In this document: positions 1 to 7,346 of the stretch, piece by piece
How the letters are laid out: every line of letters starts with the position of its first letter
Position numbering within the stretch: position 1 is the first letter of the stretch
DNA from: an uncultured Clostridium sp.
GTDB lineage: Bacteria > Bacillota > Clostridia > Lachnospirales > Lachnospiraceae
Length of the DNA stretch: 10,624 nt
Direction: 5' to 3'
Assembly (NCBI GenBank): GCA_958349075.1
Contig: CATWBR010000127.1
Coordinates: 1 to 10,624 of the forward strand
Translations under genes and position numbers: made by a program
Notes under the pieces: generated by a model
What the model was told of the DNA's origin: nothing
Seen by the model: the letters and a program-made list of their open reading frames with translations, nothing else
Databases searched by the model: none

Positions 1-5
1 GTATT

Positions 6-1451
6 TTGGATGATTATAAACTTTACAATGTAGCTTACAAGCATCTGTTATATAGTATTCATTTTGGATTTTATCCCTCTGGTTCCTCTCTGCCATCTGT
101 TGAGGAGTTGTGCAAATCATTTGGTGTTTCGCGCTCTACCATCCGCAGTGCCCTGAAAATGCTGGAGGAAGAACGGTATATCTCCCGGACCCAGGGGCGG
201 AGCGCTATCGTTACCTATACTGCACAGACAGATAAATGCAGGAACGAATATCTTACATACTGTCAGGCTACAAAGGATGCGCTCCTGGATTTAAACAGCA
301 TACTTTGGCTGATCTGGCCGGAAGTTGTGCTGCAGGGGCTCAAGCTATGCGGGGAACGGGAACTGGACGAGCTTTCAGATATTGCAGGCAGCATGACGGA
401 GCTAGCGGAATACCCCTATCTGGAATTTAACTATCGTATCATACAGCAGCTGGGCAATCCTCTCCTTTTAAATCTCTACCTGAGTACGATCTTCTTTGGG
501 CATTGCTCCCCTACGCTGCTGGGCAACGATGCCTATCGGCAGGACTATATGATAAATCTGCGGGAAACAAATACCCAGATCCTCGCACTGCGCAGGGCGG
601 GTAACTACGGGGAGCTGAAAATTCTGCTGTCCCGATACTATCGCGGGCGGATTGAGGCTATGAGACGTTTTCATGACTTAATCCCAACACCGGACATTCC
701 CGGAGAACCGCTTCCTTATCACTGGAATTACTATACAGAGCGGCCGTCGGTAGGCTTCGACCTGTCCATGAAACTGCTGCGTGAGATTTACACCTCCTAC
801 CGGCCTATGGATTATCTGCCCTCTGTGGCCGCCCTTTCGAGGAAGTCCGGCCTTCCGGTTATCACGGTACGCCGCGCAATCCAGATCCTCAACGATATCG
901 GGCTGACAGAGAGTATCAACGGCAAGGGCACCCGGGTAATCGTCGGCTCCGGCACCACGGTGCAGGTATCCCGTCTGTCCACCCCCAATATGAAAAAAGT
1001 ACTGCTGCCCTATCTCCAAAGTGTGCAGGCCATTCTCCTGATATGCAAAGATGTCTCCCTCGCCGTGTTCCCGTCGCTTCCAGACAGTGCCGTCGAAGCG
1101 GCTGCAGACTGGATTCGGGAAATTTTGGCTTCGGGGGACTATTATCCAACGTTCGGAGCAGCATTCAAGTTACTTCTCGCCTGTCCGGAGTCCCATGCGC
1201 TCAAAAAAATCCTGGACGGACTGATGTATTTTCAGTACCTGGGATATCCGCTAAGAGATCTGCCGCCCAATGAATTCCGGTATGATCCACGGTCTGCGCA
1301 GGCTTTACTAAAAAGTTTGGAGAACCGGGACGCCATGTTGTTTGCCGAAGGGCTTCAGTGTCTAATGACCGATATTTTCCGGTACGGGAAAGAAAAACTC
1401 CTTGCCGGAGGTATCAAAGAGGCGAAATCTATCGTTATGCCGCTGTTATAG
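6..1451 (+). CDS. Tandem-fused GntR-type transcriptional regulator (two wHTH + two FCD-like domains)
   Basis: Predicted cytoplasmic DNA-binding regulator. Residues about 6-70 form a GntR winged helix-turn-helix, with LPSVEEL followed by the recognition segment FGVSRSTIRSALKML (39-53). Residues about 75-220 are all-helical and resemble the FCD ligand domain of FadR-type GntR proteins, including a GNPLL motif. A second winged helix follows at about 248-315, with LPSVAALSRKSGLPVITVRR and a GKGTRVIV wing, then a second helical domain at about 320-470. The histidines that usually bind metal in FCD domains are not evident in the first copy (tyrosine replaces them). The 481-residue length is about twice one GntR/FCD protein. 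The start is uncertain: TTG at 6 is the first available, but the frame is open to the window edge, so a few N-terminal residues may be missing. It ends 72 nt before the binding-protein gene on the same strand and is a plausible local regulator. Family call is firm; ligand unknown. Confidence 0.85.
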   Translation: MDDYKLYNVAYKHLLYSIHFGFYPSGSSLPSVEELCKSFGVSRSTIRSALKMLEEERYISRTQGRSAIVTYTAQTDKCRNEYLTYCQATKDALLDLNSILWLIWPEVVLQGLKLCGERELDELSDIAGSMTELAEYPYLEFNYRIIQQLGNPLLLNLYLSTIFFGHCSPTLLGNDAYRQDYMINLRETNTQILALRRAGNYGELKILLSRYYRGRIEAMRRFHDLIPTPDIPGEPLPYHWNYYTERPSVGFDLSMKLLREIYTSYRPMDYLPSVAALSRKSGLPVITVRRAIQILNDIGLTESINGKGTRVIVGSGTTVQVSRLSTPNMKKVLLPYLQSVQAILLICKDVSLAVFPSLPDSAVEAAADWIREILASGDYYPTFGAAFKLLLACPESHALKKILDGLMYFQYLGYPLRDLPPNEFRYDPRSAQALLKSLENRDAMLFAEGLQCLMTDIFRYGKEKLLAGGIKEAKSIVMPLL

Positions 1452-1455
1452 AATT

Positions 1456-1500
1456 GGGCCGCTGTGCGGATACCACACAAGAGCCGCATGATGGCGGCCT
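1456..1500 (+). other. Small stem-loop region between regulator and binding-protein gene
   Basis: GCCGC (1483-1487) can pair with GCGGC (1494-1498) across a 6-nt ATGATG loop. Alternatively, upstream GGCCGC (1457-1462) can pair with the same right arm, GCGGCC (1494-1499), so the two hairpins exclude each other. No T run follows, so this is not a standard intrinsic terminator. It lies just upstream of the ribosome binding site of the next gene and could influence its leader, but it may be chance. I saw no convincing promoter in this 72-nt gap. Confidence 0.25.
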
Positions 1501-1501
1501 G

Positions 1502-1513
1502 AAAGGAGAGGAG
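1502..1513 (+). promoter_or_regulatory. Strong ribosome binding site for the binding-protein gene
   Basis: AAAGGAGAGGAG is purine-rich and anti-16S-like, ending 10 nt before the ATG at 1524. It supports that start. Confidence 0.8.
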
Positions 1514-1523
1514 ATACATTAAA

Positions 1524-3383
1524 ATGAGAAAGTTTATGAAACCAGTACAACGCGGTATTTTCTGCCTGCTCTTATTAAGTGTCCTGTTAACAAGCCTGTC
1601 TGCGTGTTCCTCCGGGAAGCAGAAGGAGTCAAAAGAGAAGCTTACGGTATACTTATGGAATACCCAGCTTTTGATGGAATATGCTCCGTATATTCAGTCT
1701 CAAGTCCCTGAAGCGGAAATTGAGTTCATTGTCGGAAACAACGACCTGGACTTTTATCGGTTCCTTCAGGAGAACGGTGAACTGCCGGATATTATCACCA
1801 ACCGCCGCTTTTCCCTCTATGATGCGGGAAAGCTGCAGGAGCATCTGTTGGATTTAAGCAAAACTGAGACGGCATCCTCTTATTATACGACCTATTTGGA
1901 AAATTACCGGAATGCAGATGGGACCCTAAACTGGCTCCCGGCCTGCGGGGAGGTGGATGGCATTGTTGCCAATAAGACGCTCTTTGACCAGTATCAAATT
2001 CCCCTGCCCACTGATTACGAGAGCTTTCTCTCCGCTTGTGAGGAATTCCGGAAGGTGGGAATTCAAGGTTTTACCACTGATTTTTCCTATGATTATACCT
2101 GCATGGAAGTTCTGCAGGGGCTGTCCATCCCAGAGCTTACCAGTCTGGAGGGGAAATTGTGGCGGGCCTCTTATGAGAGCGGCGCACTCAGGAGTCTGGA
2201 TGACGAAATCTGGCCTGGCGTCTTTGAACGTATGGAGCAGTTTGTTCAGAGGGCTGGGATCATGCCAGAGGCAGTGAACAATGACTTTGAGGCAGTGACA
2301 CGTGCCTATAACGCCAGGGAGGCCGCCATGATCCGGGATACGGCTAACGGTGTGTTTACTTATCCTGAGGCGGGGGAATCTGTATTCCTTCCTTACTTCG
2401 GCAGTACAGAGGGAGAACACTGGCTTCTCACCTATCCCTCGTTCCATGTGGCGCTGAGTAAGGAACTTGAGGATGACGCGGCACGAAAAGAGCTGGCGCT
2501 TAAGGTGCTGGATGCCATGCTTTCCAAGAGGGGGCAGGACATCCTTGTAGGGGGCCGCGGTATGATTGCCTACAACAGGGGGATTGATTTAGAGCTGGCC
2601 GGGGAGCTTCAGAACCTGCAGCCCTATATCGATTCCAACCACCTCTATATCCGTCTGGCTTCCAATGAATTCTTCTCTATCTCCAGGGATGTGGTGCAAA
2701 AGCTGATACTGGGCGAATACGATGCGTGGACCGCCTATCATGCGTTCCAGGCGGCACTGCAGGCCCCGCCAGCTGCTGTTTTAGAGCCTGTAGTTACCTT
2801 TAAGACTGGTTATTCGTTCAGTTTCCAGCCGGACGGCGGCAGTGAGGCATGCTCCGCAGCAGCCAACACCATGCGGGAAGCTTACGGCGCCGAACTGCTG
2901 CTGACCCCCTGCGCAGCGACGTCCAGCTCCATCTTTGCCACCGGCTACACGGAAAAACAGCTCACTTACCTGTCTATGGCAGAAGGTTCCAGGGTTTACG
3001 CCTGCACATGTGAATTAAGTGGCGCACAGGTACTGGAACTGATCCGGTGTGCCGTGGAGGGATGCGGCGCGGACAAGACTCCCTTTAGCCGTTCTACCCT
3101 GCCGGTGTTCAGCGGCCTGGAGGCACAGGTGGAGGAGACGGAAGAGGGCTACCGACTGGCCGGCGTTACCGTTGCAGGCAAGGCGCTGGAAGAGGATAAG
3201 ACGTATCTCTTCGCCTATCTGGACAATTTAGCGTTGGCGAGGAGATTCCTGGATTTAGCGTGCCCGGAAATAGGGTTTGACGGATTCCGGGTGTCAGGAC
3301 AGTCTGTGGAACGGACTTTGAGGGAGCACCTCCTTTCCGGGCATCCGCTTGCCGCGCCCACAAAATATATATTGCTGCAATGA
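1524..3383 (+). CDS. Extracellular solute-binding lipoprotein fused to a 5'-nucleotidase C-terminal-like domain
   Basis: Predicted lipid-anchored surface protein of 619 residues. The N-terminus has basic residues, a leucine-rich stretch and a lipobox LSAC ending at Cys28. Residues about 40-410 look like an ABC sugar-type (family 1) solute-binding protein: a first strand LTVYLW, then GNNDLDFYRFL, LPDIITNRR, WLPACGEVDGIVANKTLF and LPTDYESFLSAC. Residues about 418-619 resemble the substrate-binding C-terminal domain of 5'-nucleotidases: an AAANTMREAYGAELLLTP segment, a G-x-T...LTYL strand, ELSGAQVLELI, LPVFSGL, and a late FDGF. The family's usual NxGGxR ligand motif reads CAATSSS here, and the catalytic metallophosphatase domain is absent, so hydrolysis is not expected. 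No permease or ATPase gene is nearby; with a hybrid kinase and a c-di-GMP enzyme downstream, a receptor role is more likely than transport (inference). The ligand cannot be told from sequence. Confidence 0.85.
   Translation: MRKFMKPVQRGIFCLLLLSVLLTSLSACSSGKQKESKEKLTVYLWNTQLLMEYAPYIQSQVPEAEIEFIVGNNDLDFYRFLQENGELPDIITNRRFSLYDAGKLQEHLLDLSKTETASSYYTTYLENYRNADGTLNWLPACGEVDGIVANKTLFDQYQIPLPTDYESFLSACEEFRKVGIQGFTTDFSYDYTCMEVLQGLSIPELTSLEGKLWRASYESGALRSLDDEIWPGVFERMEQFVQRAGIMPEAVNNDFEAVTRAYNAREAAMIRDTANGVFTYPEAGESVFLPYFGSTEGEHWLLTYPSFHVALSKELEDDAARKELALKVLDAMLSKRGQDILVGGRGMIAYNRGIDLELAGELQNLQPYIDSNHLYIRLASNEFFSISRDVVQKLILGEYDAWTAYHAFQAALQAPPAAVLEPVVTFKTGYSFSFQPDGGSEACSAAANTMREAYGAELLLTPCAATSSSIFATGYTEKQLTYLSMAEGSRVYACTCELSGAQVLELIRCAVEGCGADKTPFSRSTLPVFSGLEAQVEETEEGYRLAGVTVAGKALEEDKTYLFAYLDNLALARRFLDLACPEIGFDGFRVSGQSVERTLREHLLSGHPLAAPTKYILLQ
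1680..2102 (+). repeat. Tandem paralogous segment, left copy (partner 3538-3960)
   Basis: This stretch encodes 141 residues of the intact binding protein and aligns without gaps to 3538-3960 in the broken second copy. By hand count about 101 of 141 residues are identical (about 72%). The two are direct repeats starting 1858 nt apart; recombination between them could delete the intervening DNA. Confidence 0.85.
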
Positions 3384-3406
3384 TCGGATGGGAAAGGAAG
3401 AAAAGC

Positions 3407-4310
3407 ATGAAAAGGAAATGGATAATCAGTGTTCTATGCCTGTTTCTAGTGACGCTGTCTGGCTGCAGAATGGCGCGGGACAGGGATCAGGACAACCACA
3501 TCACGGTCTACCTCTGGAAAAGAACCTTCTTTCCGAGTATGCTCCCTATGTGCAGGCGCAGGTCCCGGAAGCTGATATCCAGTTTGTGGTGGGCAATAAT
3601 GATCTGGATTACTACCGCTTCCTACTGGAAAACGACAGTCTGCCCGATGTCATCACCAACCGCCGTTTTTCCCTGCGTGATGCGCAGGCGCTGCAGGGAA
3701 GCCTCCTGGACTTAAGCAGGACGGAAGCGGCAGGGTCCTACTACCCCGTCTACCTGGAGAATTACAGAGGCGCGGATGGTACGCTGAATTGGCTGCCCGT
3801 CTGTGGAGAGATTGACGGAATCGTTGCCAACAAGGCGCTGTTCGAGGCGTATGGAGTCCCCCTTCCCACGGACTACGAAAGCTTTGTGGATGCCTGCAGG
3901 GTGTTTGAGTCCCGGGGTATCAGGGGCTTTGTCACTGATTACAACACGGATTATACCTGTTACTGATTCAAAATGCCGTGGAGGGCGGCGGAAGTCTGCC
4001 TGTTTTCAACCGCAGGGCACTACCAGTCTCCAGTGGATTTACCATGGAGGTCGAGGAAACAGAGCAGGGCTTTCACCTCCTTGGCATCACGATAGCGGGC
4101 AAATCTCTGGAGAAGGATTCCTGTTACCAACTCACCTTGATTGGTGATAAGAAATATGCTTCAGAGCTTTTGAGCCATGTATTCCCAGAGCAGGAACTTG
4201 ACGGTTTCCTACACAGTAATGAAGGGAAAGATGTACGCAGGCTCTGTACGGAGTACCTTTGTCAGGGCGCGCAGCCTGCTAAACCGACAGAATACATCAT
4301 ACTGCGGTGA
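3407..4310 (+). pseudogene. Broken tandem paralogue of the solute-binding lipoprotein
   Basis: This begins like a real gene: AAAGGAAG at 3393-3400, ATG at 3407, and a lipoprotein signal peptide with lipobox LSGC at Cys20. The frame then reads HITVYLW and goes out of register at the AAAA run 3518-3521. Restoring one A gives W-K-K-N-L-L-S-E-Y-A, matching W-N-T-Q-L-L-M-E-Y-A of the intact neighbour. The second frame then follows the neighbour for 141 residues up to DYTC and stops at TGA 3964-3966. Immediately there, in a third frame, the sequence resumes as LIQNAVEG, homologous to LIRCAVEG about 312 codons further on, and continues to the normal end IILR. The deletion is about 934 nt relative to the intact copy, removing the second lobe and half of the nucleotidase-like domain. 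Two independent lesions argue against a single sequencing error. At most a secreted peptide of about 100 residues could be made from the first frame. Confidence 0.9.
3538..3960 (+). repeat. Tandem paralogous segment, right copy (partner 1680-2102)
   Basis: It encodes the best preserved part of the broken paralogue, exactly 141 codons long like its partner and ungapped against it. Differences are mostly conservative, for example I/V, D/E and F/Y, which suggests it was a functional protein for some time after duplication. Confidence 0.85.
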
Positions 4311-4320
4311 CAGTCATAAC

Positions 4321-4330
4321 AAAAGGAGAT
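4321..4330 (+). promoter_or_regulatory. Ribosome binding site that sets the kinase start
   Basis: AAAAGGAGAT lies just before the ATG at 4337. An in-frame GTG at 4307 overlaps the stop of the broken paralogue and would give ten extra residues, but those codons include this ribosome binding site itself, so ATG 4337 is the better start. Confidence 0.8.
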
Positions 4331-4336
4331 ATATCT

Positions 4337-7210
4337 ATGCATAGAAAGAGAGAACGATTGTTGATTGTGGCGGGAGCAGCCCTGATTCTTGCTACGTGCG
4401 CTTTCTATAATCAGTTTATATCCGGGCGGATTTATGAGGAGAGTATCAATCATCTGATGGAGGTCTACAGTCAGGTTGATGACACTTTTTCTAATCTTGT
4501 CTCAAAGAACTGGAACCTGCTTGAGGATTGGGAAGAATATATTGAGGACAGCGATGGCGGCGGGGCGGTAGCTGAATTCGTCGGGGAAAGCCAGACGAGG
4601 TGGGGATTTACAGACTTTTACTTTCTGGACCGGAACGGGAATTATGTCACGGCAGGCGGGGAGGAAGGGTATCTGGACTTCGGTTTACAACTGGTCTCAC
4701 TGATGGTGGACAAGGAAAATGTGGTGATAGACGGCACATTGCCCACACAGCAGGGATTAACGCTCTTTGCCATTCCCACGCCAGAACGTCAGTTCCGGGG
4801 GCATATGTATTCTGCTATAGCCATCGGTTACAACAGCCAGGATATGGAGCGGTCACTCAATGTAAAGGCCTTTTCCGGGCAAGCGGAGTGTTATGTGGTC
4901 TATCCGGACGGACGGATTCTCTTTTCAGACAAGTCTGACTTAAACCAGCCCTATAACTATATAACGTATCTGTCTCAAAATGCAGAATTTCAGCGTGGCA
5001 GCGTGGCTGAGATTGACCGCTGCCTGCAGAATGGCGGAACAAGTGCTGCTCAGTTTAGACTTGGGCGCAAGGACTATTATCTCGTCTGTCAGCCCGTAGG
5101 CTTTCAGCAGTGGACTCTGTTCGGTATCGTACCGAAGGATATAGTCAATGCAAGCATGAATCAGATACAATGGAGCACAGTGGCGCTTTTGTTCGCTATT
5201 TTTTGCATAGTGAGCATCAGCGGCCTGACAATCCTGATCCAACGCAACCGGCGCAGTCTGCAGGGAAAAGATCTTGAACTGCAATACCGGGAGCAGCTCT
5301 TTAGTATTCTGGCAGACAATACCGAGGATATCTTTATCATGTTCTCTCCCCATGACTATCAGGTGGAGTTTATCAGCCCCAATATAGAGCGGATTCTCGG
5401 CTTCCCGGCGGCTGCAGTCAAAAGCAATCTAAAACTCCTGCAGTCATCCTGTGACATCCCGGAGACCGGCTCTGACCTGGCAGTCATACAGGAAATCCCG
5501 ATCGGCGGTATCCATCAGATAAACCGGGAACGCATTCATCAGAAGACTGGTGAACGGCGCTGGTACCGTGAAACCCTATATCATGATTCCGTGGAGGGGA
5601 GGGAAAAGTACATCATGGTGCTCTCCGACAGGACGGAGGAGCGGAAAAATGAAGAGCGTCTGGAGCAGGCGCTGGACATCGCAGAGAAAGCGAATAACGC
5701 AAAGAGTACATTCCTTTCCAATATGTCCCATGACATCCGAACTCCTATGAACGCCATCGTGGGCTTTACACTGCTGCTAAGCAAGGAGGCGGAAAACGCT
5801 GGAAAGGTGCGGGAATACGCCCGGAAGATTACTGCCTCCAGCCAGCACCTTCTCAGTCTGATTAACGATGTGCTGGATATGAGTAAAATTGAAAGCGGAA
5901 AAACAACTCTGAACTACTCGCAATTCAGTCTGATGGAATTGGTGGACGGACTGGGGACGGTCATGCGGCCGCAGGTCCTTGCCAAGCATCAGCAGTTCGA
6001 GGTACGCACCTTCCATATCGTACAGGACCAGTTTGTGGGTGATAAACTGCGGTTAAACCAGATCCTTTTGAACCTGCTGTCTAACGCCGTTAAATACACA
6101 CCAGAGGGTGGCAGCATCCAGATGGGAATACGGTCTGTGGGACAGAAGTCACAGAATTTTGCCAGGCTGTGCTTTTCGGTGGAGGACAACGGAATCGGGA
6201 TGAGCCCGGAGTATCAAAAGACCATTTTCGATCCGTTCACAAGGGAGACAAACGGCTCCACATACGGCGTCCAGGGGACCGGTTTAGGCATGGCCATCAC
6301 TAAGAGCCTGGTGGAACTGATGGGAGGAACCATCTCAGTGGAGAGCCGGCCCGGCGAGGGGAGTGCTTTCACCGTCACTCTGGAGTTGCGCATCGCCCCG
6401 GAGGACGTGAACCCGGAATTTTGGAAGCGTCACGGAATCACAAAGGTATTGGTGGTGGACGACGAGGTGGAAATCTGTCAGAATGTTGAGGAGCTCATGG
6501 CTGATACCGGTGTGGCGGTTAAAACCGCCACTGACGGATATACCGCAGTGGATTTGGTGGGCCGGGAGCCGTTCAATCTGGTGCTTCTGGACTGGAAGAT
6601 GCCGCAGATGGACGGCGTAGAGACTGCACGCCGCATCCGCGCCAAGGCCGGCTGGGATATCCCGATCCTTGTACTGACCGCTTATGATTGGAGTGAGATT
6701 GAGGATGAAGCAAGGGCTGCAGGAATTAATGCGTTCCTTTCCAAGCCGTTCTTTGTCTCCGGGCTTTATAAGGTGGTGGAGGACCTGGACACGGTGGTCA
6801 GGCAGGAGGCGCATATATCGCTGGCCGGTCTGCGGATATTGGTGGCTGAAGATAATGAACTGAACATTGAAATTCTGACAGCCCTGTTAGAGGGAGAGGG
6901 GATTCAGTGTGAGACTGCTGCCAACGGACAGATTGCCGTAGAGATGTTTGAACAGTCTTCACCCGGTTATTATAGTATGATTCTGATGGACGTCCAGATG
7001 CCGGTTATGAACGGTTATGATGCTACCAGGGCAATCCGTGACTGCGCGCATCCGTGCGCCAAAAGTATTTTTATTGCGGCCATGACGGCTAACGCTTTTG
7101 CAGAAGACATGCAGAAAACGACGGCGGCAGGTATGAATGCTCATTTAACGAAACCCATTAACCTGGATGAGATCAATAAAACCCTGATCCAGCTGATTCA
7201 GGACAAATGA
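4337..7210 (+). CDS. Membrane hybrid sensor histidine kinase with PAS and two receiver domains
   Basis: A 957-residue inner-membrane sensor. In order: a TM segment at about 8-25; an extracellular region at about 30-275 of Cache-like character (FYFLDRNGNYV, a later YVVYPDGRILF strand pair); a second TM at about 277-302; a PAS domain at about 315-430; and a short coiled-coil linker. HisKA has the H box SHDIRTPMNAIVGF with phospho-acceptor His465. The ATPase has an N box with Asn579/Asn583, DNGIG at 617-621 and GTGLG at 647-651. Receiver 1 has the acidic pair Asp708/709, phospho-acceptor Asp752 (LDWKMP) and Lys803. Receiver 2 has Glu838/Asp839, Asp885 (LMDVQMP) and Lys939. All residues needed for kinase and receiver chemistry look intact. 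No HPt or DNA-binding domain is present, so any output partner lies elsewhere. It starts 26 nt after the broken paralogue. Domain assignment is firm for kinase and receivers, moderate for the sensor fold. Confidence 0.92.
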   Translation: MHRKRERLLIVAGAALILATCAFYNQFISGRIYEESINHLMEVYSQVDDTFSNLVSKNWNLLEDWEEYIEDSDGGGAVAEFVGESQTRWGFTDFYFLDRNGNYVTAGGEEGYLDFGLQLVSLMVDKENVVIDGTLPTQQGLTLFAIPTPERQFRGHMYSAIAIGYNSQDMERSLNVKAFSGQAECYVVYPDGRILFSDKSDLNQPYNYITYLSQNAEFQRGSVAEIDRCLQNGGTSAAQFRLGRKDYYLVCQPVGFQQWTLFGIVPKDIVNASMNQIQWSTVALLFAIFCIVSISGLTILIQRNRRSLQGKDLELQYREQLFSILADNTEDIFIMFSPHDYQVEFISPNIERILGFPAAAVKSNLKLLQSSCDIPETGSDLAVIQEIPIGGIHQINRERIHQKTGERRWYRETLYHDSVEGREKYIMVLSDRTEERKNEERLEQALDIAEKANNAKSTFLSNMSHDIRTPMNAIVGFTLLLSKEAENAGKVREYARKITASSQHLLSLINDVLDMSKIESGKTTLNYSQFSLMELVDGLGTVMRPQVLAKHQQFEVRTFHIVQDQFVGDKLRLNQILLNLLSNAVKYTPEGGSIQMGIRSVGQKSQNFARLCFSVEDNGIGMSPEYQKTIFDPFTRETNGSTYGVQGTGLGMAITKSLVELMGGTISVESRPGEGSAFTVTLELRIAPEDVNPEFWKRHGITKVLVVDDEVEICQNVEELMADTGVAVKTATDGYTAVDLVGREPFNLVLLDWKMPQMDGVETARRIRAKAGWDIPILVLTAYDWSEIEDEARAAGINAFLSKPFFVSGLYKVVEDLDTVVRQEAHISLAGLRILVAEDNELNIEILTALLEGEGIQCETAANGQIAVEMFEQSSPGYYSMILMDVQMPVMNGYDATRAIRDCAHPCAKSIFIAAMTANAFAEDMQKTTAAGMNAHLTKPINLDEINKTLIQLIQDK

Positions 7211-7346
7211 TACATAGATGATGCCGTATGGAAGCAAAGAAAACTGCACTTGATGGATGCCGTGAATGCAGACAGTTCTTTTGGTAAGTCTGCAAACAGG
7301 ATGGACATAAATAGAAAATTGATTTTTCGTATAGGGAGGGATATAG
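7211..7346 (+). promoter_or_regulatory. Intergenic region with inverted and direct repeats before the c-di-GMP gene
   Basis: This is the largest gap inside the gene cluster. It contains a perfect 7-bp inverted repeat, TGCAGAC (7267-7273) and GTCTGCA (7288-7294), with a 14-nt spacer, and an 8-mer direct repeat GATGCCGT at 7220-7227 and 7256-7263. AGGGAGGG at 7333-7340 is a good ribosome binding site 6 nt before the ATG at 7347. No convincing promoter is visible; the best pair, TTGGTA (7281) and CATAAA (7306) with a 19-nt spacer, is weak. No GEMM-type c-di-GMP riboswitch signature and no terminator with a T run were found. Confidence 0.4.

Noticed and set aside
1456-1500. Intrinsic terminator after the regulator gene
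   Set aside because: The stems are only 5-6 bp and no T run follows; transcription could continue into the receptor gene.
1926-2447. A 173-codon open frame on the minus strand
   Set aside because: It lies wholly inside the well-supported receptor gene, shows no recognisable motif, and looks like a shadow of that gene's codon bias.
3515-3530. Programmed -1 frameshift rescuing the second receptor
   Set aside because: The site TGG AAA AGA lacks a proper X XXY YYZ slippery heptamer in the needed frame, and the large downstream deletion would still destroy the protein.
3349-3966. A 205-residue protein starting at ATG 3349
   Set aside because: Its first part is an out-of-frame reading of the end of the intact receptor and of the signal peptide; only the portion after about 3518 is genuine, as part of the pseudogene.
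3978-4310. An independent small gene starting with GTG
   Set aside because: The sequence is clearly the C-terminal remnant of the broken receptor, homology extends upstream of the GTG, and it has no ribosome binding site.
6335-6814. A 159-codon open frame on the minus strand
   Set aside because: It is antisense to the kinase ATPase/receiver region, where the plus frame carries all conserved motifs.
7211-7346. c-di-GMP riboswitch upstream of the c-di-GMP gene
   Set aside because: Neither the conserved GEMM-I core nor a following terminator could be found; the spacer is short and repeat-based instead.
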